Below, in pieces: positions 24,161 through 35,585 of a stretch of 64,000 nt of DNA. The stretch comes from Lineus longissimus (lineage: Eukaryota; Nemertea; Pilidiophora; Heteronemertea; Lineidae), in the NCBI RefSeq assembly GCF_910592395.1, contig NC_088320.1:3472001-3536000 (forward strand). Reading direction: 5' to 3'. The notes under the pieces were generated by a model. The model had not been told where the DNA came from. It was given only the letters and a program-made list of their open reading frames with translations, and searched no databases. The translations under genes were made by a program, and so were the position numbers. How positions within the stretch are numbered: the first letter of the stretch is position 1; each line of letters begins with the position of its first letter.

Positions 24161-27143
24161 TTAACGGGTTTCTGACGCAGTGATATTGACATAGCAAGGC
24201 TGCACCCAAGTGTCTGGTGAAAAGGTGGCTAACGCTGCACTATATGTTGCAGCCGCCCCTGCTACTACTGCCACGGCGATGATCTCGTAATTAAGTACTC
24301 GCCGATGCAGGGAAATGCTCCTGAAAAAAAGAAAGTACTGTGATGAGGCCAACTAGACAATAAAATCAATGCACGATTCTTTCCACTGCACTTGGCCGGA
24401 CACGAACATCCTCTTTCTCACTGTGCACATGAGTTATATTGGAAATATACCAGGAACACAAAACATTACTAAATAAGTACTGCAAAATTCTTTTTCGCAC
24501 ACTTTCATAAAATTGAAAGCCATGAATACACAAATGAAAACCCGACAGGGCTACCATGGTCCTTACCGCTCATGCCAATCCCCCTTCATTCTCACCAACT
24601 TCTCGTAGAAAATGAGGGGGAGTACAAAGACCAACAGTGTCATGGTCGACCCGCCGACTAGAGAAAGAATGTTGCCAAATCTTGGTATTGTTTCGGCGAT
24701 GAAGACGGCTATGGCCACAAAAACAGAGCGGAAGGCGACTCGCTTGATTCCAAAAGCTACAAGGCCGATGTTAAAAGCGGATTGTTACTATAGTATAGGC
24801 AACAACATCTAACAAACAATATCAAAAACAGAACGTGCAAGCATATCAGAGAACATGCACCATCGATAAAAAAAAGCAATGAGTGAAGTCGGGGCCACGT
24901 GACAAATGCAGTATTAAGAACTCTTTGGCCGAAAGATTCACTTCTACCATAAAGAAATAAACATAAAGGTCTCACTAATCCTTTATGCTTCTACTTACCA
25001 TTCTCTATTTTTAGAAACTTTTCCGATTCTTGAAATACTGGGTTAAGGTTAATAACAGTGGCAGTGAGTAGGTGTACCATCAGCAAAATTTGGACAACGA
25101 TGATTAGGGGAGTCCCATGATCCAAGTTATTTATTGTTGTGATGATATTGTCATCTGCAATGTTACCAAACACGAGGTAGCCCATGAGTGCAACAGGCAG
25201 ATAGGCCAGGGATGTCACTGCAAAAAAATACAGAAAGGTTAGAAAGTTACTGTTCTCTCACTATAGCGAGTCGCCGCTCTACAATTTTAACCGTTATTTT
25301 CCCCAACCAGTACGATGGTGCGTACGCAGCGTGGTGGGAATAAACAATACATACTTAACGCTGACGCTCGGGTCCTTGTGGTTTCCTTAATCGAGAGGTT
25401 CTGCTGATTTCACGTGAATTTATTGTTTCCTTACCAGAAAGACAACAAATGTAAAATAAAAGCTCAACGCCTTAGACGAATGTCTCAGAGAATTCCAAAA
25501 TGTACATATGATATTTTATATCATAAATCAATAATGACCATTTATTTATGCTTCTATTGTACTTGTAGAGAGTAACAATATTTGGCGACATATCGTTGTG
25601 AAGTAAAACATAGGAGAAAACCGGCAGGCCAGTACGTATGTAAGAATACCTACGAGAAAAAGAAACAATAACAGTCTTGTAGAACGTCTTTCTATTCTCC
25701 ATATCGATATGTATGGTCGGTAGGCCCATGTGGCCAGAGTAAGTATAGGTCACCTTTCCAAAGGCCATCATGAAGGGTCCGATGTAGACTGGGTTATATT
25801 TCGGTGGACTTGGCGCCTTTAGAATAGTGAGGCCCATGCTGACTAGAAGCAGGATACAGGCTATGAGGGTACTGATGCCCGAGCCTACAGCTACAGAGCT
25901 GAAAGGCAACAAGACATCTGAATCAAGAAGCTGAAATCTCTCACTTACAATATGTTGTTAACGGAGTAAAAGATACATAAACAATTTCAAAAAGCTATGA
26001 GGTGGAGCGCGAGGGGGTATCCTCGCGATATAGAAATTTCCCAGTATTTTAGCCGTAAAATACCACTTTTAATAGAACATGCCCACTATACTCTGCGCGA
26101 CACGTTGCTCGTATGTACATGTATATGATGCAAACATTCAAGGTTCGACAGATTCCATCTTACCCCATGTCTTTTGGTGTCCCCAACCAAGAGAGGGGCA
26201 AAACCACAGCGGAGAATATCAGCATCCACAAGCAAATGTATGTATTGATGTTGGTATCTTTGAACAAAGTCTGAAGAATTTCACCACCAAGGATGATAAG
26301 AACGAGCGAAACTCCAACGAGAGATACGCCATTGGTCACGGACACTAAGTACCTGTAAATAAAAAAGATACATAGAACTGCTTTGCGTAAACCCGAAAAT
26401 GACGCTTTTCGTCTCCCCTTAGGCCGGAGGCCGTTCTCGGGAAAACAAAGAACATACTCTCACCCTTGAAATTGACATTCACTTCGTTTTGAAAGAGTCC
26501 CAATTGCTTTAGGATTACAAGTACTAGTCAAAATGGCGGTACCTATGATCAATCCTTAAAACCTACCTGCCAGCCTTTCCAAAAGTGTGGAACCCAATGG
26601 TAGGGTAAGGATCGTGGACATGGTGGCGAAGGCTATACCGTTCCTCAACTATGTTCCAACACTGGGCTAAAGTAACTGCCGTGTAGGTAGCAATGACACA
26701 GAGAAATGCAAGTAGGGGGACGCCGATTATGCCTGAAATGCAGAGTCCTTGAAATATCAGGAAGCTTGTGTAGTTTTCTATTCTAATAGTACAACAATAA
26801 GACTCCCTCCCCAAGAAACCTCCGAAATATTTTTGCTGCTGCTACGTGGTACATGAGACAAGTTACAAATTCGCCGGCATCGCGTACATGTCTGTCCAAT
26901 AAAAAGGTGAATTGTTAAATATGCCTTACCCATGTCAACGACAGCCTTTGGCATCGCCAACACTCCGATCCCAGTGAGCTCACCGAGAATATAAATACTC
27001 CCAGTTAGCAGCGTCAGTCCTTTTTTCTTTACTTTCTGTCCTTCCTGCTTTCCATTAGTTTGTTCTTCACCCAAAGCATCATCTACTTTTTCCAAAGGTT
27101 TGTATTCGTTTGAATCTTTGTGGTGCAGTTTTAATCTATCCAT
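24161..27143 (-). CDS. AAAP-family amino acid transporter (SLC32/SLC36-like)
   Basis: Seven coding exons on the minus strand: 27143-26930, 26732-26567, 26352-26164, 25898-25654, 25217-24999, 24756-24567 and 24320-24161, all with GT..AG borders and consistent phases, giving 460 residues. A hydrophilic N-terminal tail of about 42 residues (lysine-rich near 36-41) precedes the first membrane segment, which carries the fingerprint GELTGIGVLAMPKAVVDMG (residues 54-72); Gly-x-Gly-x-Leu before a helix-breaking Pro is typical of Aa_trans permeases. Further hydrophobic segments follow to the C-terminus, with VTYTYSGHMGLPTIHIDM, LAYLPVALMGYLVFG and LSLVGGSTMTLLVFVLPLI as family-like stretches. The length equals that of usual SLC36/SLC32 proteins. 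The family moves small neutral amino acids or GABA with protons across plasma, lysosomal or vesicle membranes; substrate and location cannot be read here. The ATG at 27143 was chosen because the frame upstream has no ATG. Apparently intact. Confidence 0.9.
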
Positions 27144-27764
27144 CCTTACTCTGTGCAACGTCTGCTTCTACTCATAAAGTTATTCCTATTAATTGAAATT
27201 CAAGTCGAACTGATCGTATGGACATATGTATTCTTTCTGCGTTCTTTGCTGTGAGGCAAACTATTGGTCAAAAAGAGAAAATAGCTGAAATTTCCTGCTG
27301 TCACCGAAGGTGAAACATTCTGATCTGAAGTGGATGAGTTTATGTTTTGCCATCACCATCAATGGTCTTTCACGGCGTCAACGCTCCAGAAACATGTTTA
27401 TCCAGCGTAGTATTTATTCCTGTAGTTAACTGAAGTATATCAGCCAATGTATCGGCGTTTTATAATTTCACTTTAAACTAGTGTTTTTGTATTTCTGGTT
27501 TACCTCGTTACAAGTACATGTAATTGGACCGATGGATATATCAGTCGAATTGACACGTTTCCAATTATAGGCTATAGGTTCGTCCACAGCGATGTATAGG
27601 ACCAGACCTACATTTTTTTTACAAAATCGTGATGCTTAATACTAATACAGTGTAACGTGCTAGCCTACAGAACAAAATTCAGCTCCTGGATAAGTTTACA
27701 AGGCCAAAATGTGGTTTTACATACCTTTCCTAAGCTATAACCAGTAGCCTAATTGCCTAGTAGC
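27144..27764. other. upstream region of the transporter gene
   Basis: Five-prime flank of the minus-strand transporter. No coding exon and no clear TATA box or CpG-rich promoter seen; the next landmark is the transposon boundary at about 27765. Confidence 0.4.
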
Positions 27765-27773
27765 CTAGTTGAG

Positions 27774-29853
27774 CTGAAAGGGTGGATGTCGTCCTGGGTG
27801 CCGACAAATGGTACCCAGGTTCGAGATCGACTGGACAATAAGCACCCTGGGTGCCAGTACACTAGACAAACAACACCCAGCTTCTTCTTCTACACTTTTT
27901 CTATACCTACAACCGAGGTTGGCCCCACGCTGACGGAGGTCACGTGTCACGATAACCATAATAAAAATAAAAATAAAAATACGCAGCAAATCCATTCATT
28001 TTGTCATCACACAATTTTTCATTCTCTGAATATATCCCTCCTACATACCTTTTCTGAATAAATCATCCCAAATGTGCTTTCAAAGACCTATAGGCCTAAA
28101 CGCGTTTTTTTCTGTTTATCTGTTCTTTTTATTTCGCGCACTGCTAATGCCGCAGGTACCACGGCGCAAGATAAAACGAAATTGCAAGAAACGTCCTCGT
28201 CCCTAAGATCCGTAAGCCAGGCAAAAAGAAGCTAGGTGCTGTTTGTCTAGTGTAATGGCACCCAGGGTGCTTATTTATGGGCGGTTATTTCCGCATAAAT
28301 AGAGGTTGTCTCAAATAGACATTTTATGTCGTGTTATGACTCGAATAGACGTTTGGTGGCGCTCGTTTTAACGGAGACGTACCTGAAATAAACATATTGT
28401 GTCGTATCTCAAATAGACATACACTCAAATAGACGTCATTACCAGCAATCCCCAACTTTATTATGCCGCTGCTAAATGCAGGCGCTACGATCGAGTTTGA
28501 CACGTGACCCAATTTAGCCAATCAGAGCGTTCATCGAATAATAAAATATATTTTTAGTACAAGAAATCAATGCCTTTTGTCAGTTTTATGCCTTCAAGTT
28601 GTGGGTTCACAATTTTGAATGTGTTCCAGCTCATCAAAAGAACAGGGTTTTGTCTAGAATCACGGTTTTCCGAGTTTCTCCTTGTCAACACTGTCAGGAA
28701 CCCCCCCCCCCCCCCATCCTATCTACCTAGCCAACACCCAGACAGAGGTTACCAAATGACAGAGCTGAGAGAGCCCAAACATCTGAGGAATCCATGCAAC
28801 AGCAAAAGCTTTGGCAAATATGTTGAAGAGAAGGATGCAATATAATATTTCGGGCTTGGTCACCCGCCTACCCCCCCCCCCCCTGACATGACCCTTCCCA
28901 GCCCTAGTGTCCTTAATTGAACCATCCAAAGCTAGGGATCTTAGGCCATAAAGTGGACAAATAAAGCAAGAAGTTATCAAAGGGCAGTCATTCTCATATC
29001 TTCAAAGATCACTTGAGGTCCAGCTTTTCATGTATGTTGATGTTTGGACATATATTCTCTCCTCAAATCCACTTGGGACGCCAATTTGGACCCCCCTGTG
29101 GACATGGAAAAATTTTCAATTTTCCCAATGGCCTGTGTTTCAGTATACTCAGTATGATGCTGCCTTCTGCAGGAGCTATCGGCAAACTAAATTTGCAAAC
29201 TCTATGTGATTCAAAAAGGCCACAGAAGTCGGCCAATTTTCATGTTTTCTTAGAATTTACATTAGGAAAAATTGCAATTCACGTGGTATTTTCAACCCAT
29301 AGGTGGACATGGAAAAATTTTCACCAATCAACTCAAAATTTGGCCTGCAAATGCCTTGATAGTCATAGAATCACATACGCTATCGGCAACTAGGCTTTAG
29401 TTACACAGAAAGCCGTGAGATGTCTCTCACCTCGATCTGCTATAGAAAACGTATGCTTGGCTCTGGAAGGGAGTTTGGCGCATGCGCAGCTAAAAGGTTG
29501 GGAATTGCTGGTAATGTTTGGTGGCGCTCGTATCTCAAATAAAGCGCCACCAAACGTCTATTTGAGTGTATATCTATTTGAAAAACGCCACCAAACGTCT
29601 ATTTGAGTTATACACAAAAATCAGAAAACACGACAATATGTTTATTTGAGATACGAGCGCCACCAAACGTTTATTTGAGTGTATGTCTATTTGAAAAGCG
29701 CCACCAAACGTCTATTCGAGTCATAACACGACATAAAATGTCTATTTGAGATAACCTCTATTTATGCGGAAATAACCGCCCATACTTATTGTCCAGTCGA
29801 TCTCGAACCTGGGTACCATTTGTCGGCACCCAGGACGACATCCACCCTTTCAG
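27774..29853. mobile_element. non-autonomous DNA transposon with long terminal inverted repeats
   Basis: The outer 67 bases (27774-27840, starting CTGAAAGGGTGGATG) recur as an apparently identical inverted copy at 29787-29853. Inward, the repeat continues: GGGCGGTTATTTCCGCATAA at about 28278 matches inverted sequence near 29760-29780, and the similarity runs to about 28452 on the left and 29507 on the right. The flanks carry CTAGTTGA (27765-27772) and CTAGTTAA (29856-29863), a possible imperfect 8-bp target duplication; this would fit hAT-like elements, but one or two bases at the borders remain ambiguous. Subterminal repeats containing CACCAAACGTCTATTTGAG occur several times in the right arm. 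The 1-kb interior has no recognisable transposase. The left arm is interrupted by another element (27841-28271). Confidence 0.85.
27841..28271. mobile_element. MITE with TA target site, nested in the larger transposon
   Basis: 46-bp terminal inverted repeats, 27841-27886 (AGCACCCTGGGTGCCAGTAC...) and 28226-28271, differ at three positions. TA sits on both sides (27839-27840 and 28272-28273), the hallmark of Tc1/mariner-type insertion. It interrupts the left arm of the outer element at the point where the intact right arm reads continuously, so it inserted later. It is 431 bp, with no coding capacity seen. Confidence 0.85.
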
Positions 29854-29864
29854 CCCTAGTTAAC

Positions 29865-30663
29865 TGACATACCAGTACATCATGTACTGTATATCTAATC
29901 ATATGCTCACATGTAACTACATGAATTTTTAACAACCCGAATACGGGCCCGTATGCGTATATCATCTTATTACATAAAAGTTTGGTATTGCCTATATTGC
30001 ATAGTAACCTACATAGAGAAGGATGGGCCAGACGACACCAGCAAATGTTGCGATCCACGACTCATACGACACACGACTAAAATAAAAAATTGCAGAATGA
30101 ATTAGGCCCACATTGCATGTATAAACATGTATATAAAATCGGTAATGATGACATCGGTGGATATGTGGCCGTCTTCTTGACGAGGCCTATATATGCGCAC
30201 CTTGACCTACGACTATATAAATGTCAATGCCTGCACTGACATTATGGTCACCTAGGCCTAGGCCATTGTTTTGGCGATCCTGACCTCCTCATGGTCGTGA
30301 GGAGTCCTTCTGTGCACGCCATAACAACTATGCAACTCGGACATCACAGATAAAAGTGAACTTAACCCACCATTTTGGTTGTGACTCTGTCCTCAAAAGA
30401 CCATTGGGAGCAATGGAAATTATTTAGACACAACGGATCACTTTCCATGCAACAGGATGTTCGTTATGTATTTTCATAACAACAATATTGTTATCGTGCT
30501 CAGCGAGGCATTTTGTTGAAGGAACAGGGAATAAAAGCAGGGCTGAAATTGACTCGTTTTAGGATTCTACTTTGTCAATCGACATGATACTTTCTTATGA
30601 TCCAGAAGTATTAAGGTAGCAGGAAGGGTTGGGCGTTTGTGGTTTTTGAGTCTGAGGGGGTTG
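29865..30663. other. gene-free stretch between two mobile elements
   Basis: No exon or RNA gene recognised. The stretch lies between the right end of the TIR transposon and the left arm of the large inverted repeat. Confidence 0.5.
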
Positions 30664-32175
30664 ATGTCTGTTGACTGTGCTTTAAGGCCTATCGAAAGGG
30701 CTCAACTACAAGTGGCATTGAAATGGGATGATAAGTTCAATAATGATATAGAAAATAAATTGAATAAAAAGCAGCATAGCATCAGTATCCGAGATGTGGA
30801 CTGATAATACTTCCACTTTGAAAAATTAGAAAAATGTAAGCAATGTGGAGTTTGATTCATTTTTTGGGTGAAAAATGCCACATTTGTTGGAAGAAACCAA
30901 GAGGCACGAGCACACATGGTACATAGGAATGAATTTGACATTCATAAAATTTCAATATCAGCGCACCTGATGCTATGAATTTAAGGTGAAAAGAAAGAGT
31001 GAAACAGAACATGTTCAGATTGGGAACATTTTCCATTGAAGCCAAAGTGGTCGCCATCTTTGGTTGTTGTCACTCATGGCCAGAAAACGGTAGGTATATT
31101 TGGGTCGAAAAAACAATATTGATCACTTTCGATTACCTGCATTTCATGACGTCCTAAATGATTAGCTGATGCAATTGAACGTATTCGACTTTCAAAGAAA
31201 TCGGACTGGTATAAAAACCATAAAAGAGTGATTTGTTATGATACGATTTCATGGAAGATGTCAACACAGAAAATCATGGCGTAGTAATACAAAGTTTCAC
31301 TAAAAGTTTATTTCGTTAAATTCACGGGAATTCGAAGTGTAAAAATGCACTAGGCGTGTAGATATCAGTATTTATAATTTTTTAAGTACATTGTATCATG
31401 TTTTATAGCTAATTAGCTGCTTCTGATGCACTATCTGAAACTACTTTTGCTCCGCGGAATTGTAATTCCGTTTCCGACGAAGGTGCTGTGCGGCTCCATA
31501 TATCACAGTGAAAAGTTTAAATGTGTAATTTGTATCATTTTTCATGAATGAAAACCACATCAAGGATGGCAAGGTGATGCAGAAGAACGAAAAGTACATG
31601 TAGACAGTGTGGATCAGTAATCGCGTAAGTTTTATGCATTGTAGGTGCCATAATAGTCGTCCATCTCGGCCTACTGATTTGTTTACAATGCGCATGCATG
31701 CACACCATAGACACCATGTACACATGGCCATGAGTGACAACAACCAAAGATGGCGACCACTTTGGCTTCAATGGAAAATGTTCCCAATCTGAACATGTTG
31801 TGTTTCACTCTTTCTTTTCACGTTAAATTCATAGCATCAGGTGCGCTGATATTGAAATTTTATGAATGTCAAATTCATTCCTATGTACCATGTGTGCTCG
31901 TGCCTCTTGGTTTCTTCCAACAAATGTGGCATTTTTCACCCAAAAAATGAATCAAACTCCACATTGCTTACATTTTTCTAATTTTTCAAAGTGGAAGTAT
32001 TATCAGTCCACATCTCGGATACTGATGCTATGCTGCTTTTTATTCAATTTATTTTCCATATCATTATTGAACTTATCATCCCATTTCAATGCCACTTGTA
32101 GTTGAGCCCTTTCGATAGGCCTTAAGAGAGACTAGACATGGCGCCAGTCTCTCTTAAAGCACAGTCAACAGGCAT
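30664..32175. mobile_element. 1.5-kb inverted repeat (foldback-like element)
   Basis: The arm 30664-31082 is repeated inverted at 31725-32175, separated by about 640 bp. Over the stretches compared the arms differ at only a few bases (for example TTTAAGGTG against TTTAACGTG); the right arm also carries about 30 extra bases near its outer end. Both arms contain the same two open frames read inward or outward: a 66-codon frame starting ATGGCGACC (minus 31057-30857; plus 31750-31950) and a 79-codon frame (minus 30941-30702; plus 31866-32105). Neither resembles a known protein. Near-identity of the arms means a recent origin or repeated gene conversion. It could be a foldback transposon or an inverted segmental duplication; no clear target-site duplication was found. 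Confidence 0.85.
32122..32157. repeat. perfect 12-bp-stem hairpin inserted in the right arm
   Basis: TTAAGAGAGACT (32122-32133) pairs perfectly with AGTCTCTCTTAA (32146-32157) around a 12-base loop. The left arm of the big inverted repeat lacks this block and reads straight through at the equivalent point (near 30680-30684), so it is a small palindromic insertion or the place where the left copy was trimmed. Confidence 0.8.
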
Positions 32176-34689
32176 TTGGTCTCAGTATTTGGGTAAGTAC
32201 AGAATCAAGCCAGCTCAGAGAGCAATGATTGAACGATGCTGTGGACAAGTCCAAGGATACTGCATCAGTCACGACCAACTTCTCATCAGAAAGCGTCACC
32301 ACCAGCACATTCAATGTTCAGTTCCAACCTGTACCAGTCCAATGCACGCCTGTCATGGTCAGGCAGTGGTCAGCTTAGCGCGATATGGAACATTCTTCCG
32401 AAACTCAAGCGAGGGAAGTCTGCTCATTAGAATATCTCGCGCACTGCTCCTTCTTGTCAAACATCGTAGTGAAATCGTAATGGAAAACGTCTGGCTTTGC
32501 GCCAGACATTGAGACTAATAAGTGAAGAACTAATAGGTAAAGAACTTCTACTTGCGCGAGACTGCTGTGATAAAATTATCATTGCAGAGACTCCGGTGAC
32601 GTACACATATATTTTTTACAATCAAAAATGCCCTCAAAAGACGACATGGAATGATTATTTTATTGATATTTCCTACTATATACCTTCCAATTATCAATTT
32701 ATACAAATAGATCGGCGTTAGGTCGCATGCTTTTCTTTCCTGGTGACACTATAAAGCAAAATAGTTGCAACCCTGTAAATGCGCTATAAGTCCAATAATA
32801 AGTGACGGTGACCCGTTATAAGTGTTCGTCAGCTTCGCTTTTTTGCCGCTACGCGGCGCTTTGGGCCCTTGCGTCGAGACTTCTAGTTGGAAAACAGGCT
32901 GGTTTGGCAAGCCTTACACCCCATGGATGGCTACACCAGAATACTAAAGGCGACATAAGTTCAAATTCAAAGACTGCAAATTCAACAAATATATTAACAA
33001 GGCTAAAACTCGCTGTGTTGCTCAAGTTGATGAAGACTTGCCGGAGAGTGGCTGCCAACTCAATAAATTGGGCACAGCGGGAAAATACCACTCGACAACG
33101 ATGTTAACCAAAACGTCCAACCAGGCATCCGCTCATAATTTTACCAAAAATCTCTTCAACTTCGAATTTGTGTCTCTTATTTATTCTCATCAAGCATTAA
33201 TTCTCATGCGATTGATTCCATATGGCAAGCTTTGAAGCTATAATAATGTTTTGGGTTGAGTATTGTCGCCAAGGTCACTATGATTTGTCCGCCATCCTGC
33301 AGCGGCTCTGGAAAAGATTCATAAGACGGCGGCTGCTGTCCATTGGTCTTGGAAACTAAAATGCCCGAGATTTACTTTGCTTAGATTTCATTTACAATGT
33401 TGGAAACCATTCGCACAGGTGTGCAAGGGATAGTAGTCCTAGGGCTGATAGTCCGTTTAACAATAGCCCGCATTGCTAAATGTTTTGGTTAGGGTTAGCG
33501 GTACAATAGATCATGCTGCTTAATTGGTCAAATACAATGCTACCGGACTATGACTCCAGGGGGACTATATCCGCTGTCACACCGGCCTTGAGTGCTTTCA
33601 CATGACGTCATCACCTGCCATGCTCGAGGGACAGACAAAGGAAAGGACTCAATGGCCATGAGAACATTTGATTCAGTGGAGTCAGGCATGACAAATCATT
33701 GTTCTACCCTCAAACATGGCTGGCGGTGAAAACACTCTGACTATAGGCCAGTTCTACGGGCTGAAGTGTAAGCCGCTACACTGCTCATTGCAGTCAGAGC
33801 TATGCAAGATTCTGTTGCAGTCAAGTATTTTTGCAAGAATCTTATTTAAAGAAATGATGGTCCAATCGGGAGCTCTTTTCTATGAAAAACCAACATGTAC
33901 CCCTTTACAAAGTAGTTCTTCAAACAAAATACGATTTGCGAGCCAGACATAAACTATTAGATATATACCACGTTGCTCATTGATTGGATTAAGCATTGGC
34001 TTTGAAGGTATGTGGATACGTGAATGACAGTCTTAATGGACCTTAATGAACTCATGCACATGAGAGGAGTCTGTTAACCAGATCTTACACCCTGGACACT
34101 GCGTTGAGATTATGTTCCTTACTAGCATACCACTAGTCGACAAACGTGTCCCTACCTCTTCTACGAGTACCAAAGGCAAATTACGACTATCAAAACCCTA
34201 AAAATGTTACCTTTCCACCAGGCAAATGTTGCTTAAGTGTTTATTTTGTGGACTGTGAAAAATGATACCCCCTACTTCCTGTGTCCTTTAAATTCCTTAG
34301 CACGTCCACCAGTAATACTGTTTTCGACCAGTTTCTGAGGGAAAGTGAATTTCAGCTAGTGATTTCACCTAACCACGATAGCTGAAGATAAAAAAATTAA
34401 AAGTTTAAAGTTAAAGTTTAGGGTTTATAGTCTGATATCAACTACGATATAGGTTATCATCCGACTTTACACTTTAACCCCAGTCTGTCCTGAAACCTTT
34501 CAGTAGACCTCAGGTGAGCTGCTCAACCAGCGCTACAATCTCAGCATTTCAGACCAGTGTAATGTTTTTGAGTGTTTCTGTTTTTGAGTGTTTCCCCTCA
34601 TTGTTTGGGAACGCTCAAAAATAGATTGACAAGTTTTTCTGTGTATCCCCCCTATTGAAAAGTCATGGTCTCTCTAGCTGCCTATTGTT
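32176..34689. other. gene-free stretch (intergenic)
   Basis: No exon supported. Frames such as plus 32138-32512 and plus 32802-33107 have repeat-like surroundings and no family motif. A GGTTAGGGTTAG telomere-like dimer sits near 33487. Confidence 0.5.
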
Positions 34690-34872
34690 TGGAAACACTG
34701 ACACATGGGAAACAACCACAGATGTTACACCGGTACCCATTTATACACCTGGGTGCAGAGAGGCAAGTAAGACAGAGAGACCAGCCTACAGTCTCACGCC
34801 GACAGTGGGGATCGAACCCGGGACCTCTTGACCGCTGGTCGAGAGTCCAAGCCACTACACCACAGCGGCTCC
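34690..34872 (-). repeat. tRNA-derived SINE
   Basis: Read on the minus strand, the element starts near 34872 with GAGCCGCTGTGGTGTAGTGG, where TGGTGTAGTGGC (34862-34851) is a good pol III A box. GGTTCGATCC (34818-34809) is a perfect B box about 33 bases further on. The body continues with a segment containing CACCCAGGTGTATAAATGGG, a motif I recall from widespread SINE families. Intact A and B boxes suggest it could still bind TFIIIC. The 3' end is uncertain. Confidence 0.75.
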
Positions 34873-35471
34873 GAACTCTGAACAAGACCTAAACAATCAA
34901 TCCAGGCAATATGTCTTCAAACAACTCCCAGTCAACCACGAAACCTACTACCCACATCGGAACCATTAACTGATCACAATTTCCTTCCTCGTTTCAATCA
35001 AAAGAAGTGTTAAAGATGCATCTCTTTGTTTTGAATCTTTCAATCACATACAACTTCCTGTTTTACAGAAGACGACCGGATGGGGTGCCAATTAGCGTAT
35101 ACATGTACTACGAGGGCCGGGTAGGCTCGTGATCCGCCTGGTTCGTGGATGTCAAGAAAGAACGTCGAAACAGTCAGTGTAAAAATGTCGTCCTAAAGAA
35201 TTAGTTACCAATCATTTAATTGATGGAGTGTGGGATGTTTTGACAGCGAATTTGGGAAGAACTTGTGTCGCACATATTCCTTTGGTGATTGGTCCTGAAT
35301 GACAATTTTTTAGTACAGAGTTTCACCAGGAATGACCGAAAGGTCGATGATCAATGTAAACTTAGACAAGTGCACAATAAGAACAGACATACACCTACTA
35401 ACTGTGCGCATATAGGCCAACGTTCTTATCCTGCTTTAAGGAACAAATGATTATAGGTCACTGATATAAAT

Positions 35472-35585
35472 CGGTTAGATTCTCCACTATGTTGTCAGGC
35501 TTCGGTCACCGAATTTGCGCAAAAAAACCGGTTAGATTTTCCACCATGTTGTCAGGCTTCGGTCACCGAATTTGGGCAAAAACTG
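35472..35585 (+). repeat. 57-bp tandem duplication covering the start codon
   Basis: Two copies, about 35472-35528 and 35529-35585, each CGGTTAGATT(C/T)TCCAC(T/C)ATG followed by TTGTCAGGCTTCGGTCACCG. They differ at only a few bases. The period is 57 bp, exactly 19 codons, so both ATGs (35489 and 35546) are in the same frame and code for nearly the same start, MLSGFGHRI. Confidence 0.95.

Noticed and set aside
24612-24812. 66-codon plus-strand frame
   Set aside because: Lies antisense to exon 6 of the transporter; a shadow of the real coding strand.
31750-31950. 66-codon frame in the palindrome as a gene
   Set aside because: Present in both arms with a good start context, but no homology, no visible poly-A signal and it lies in a repeat; reported only as part of the inverted repeat.
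33484-33500. GGTTAGGGTTAG telomere-like sequence
   Set aside because: Only two units, interstitial, and easily due to chance.
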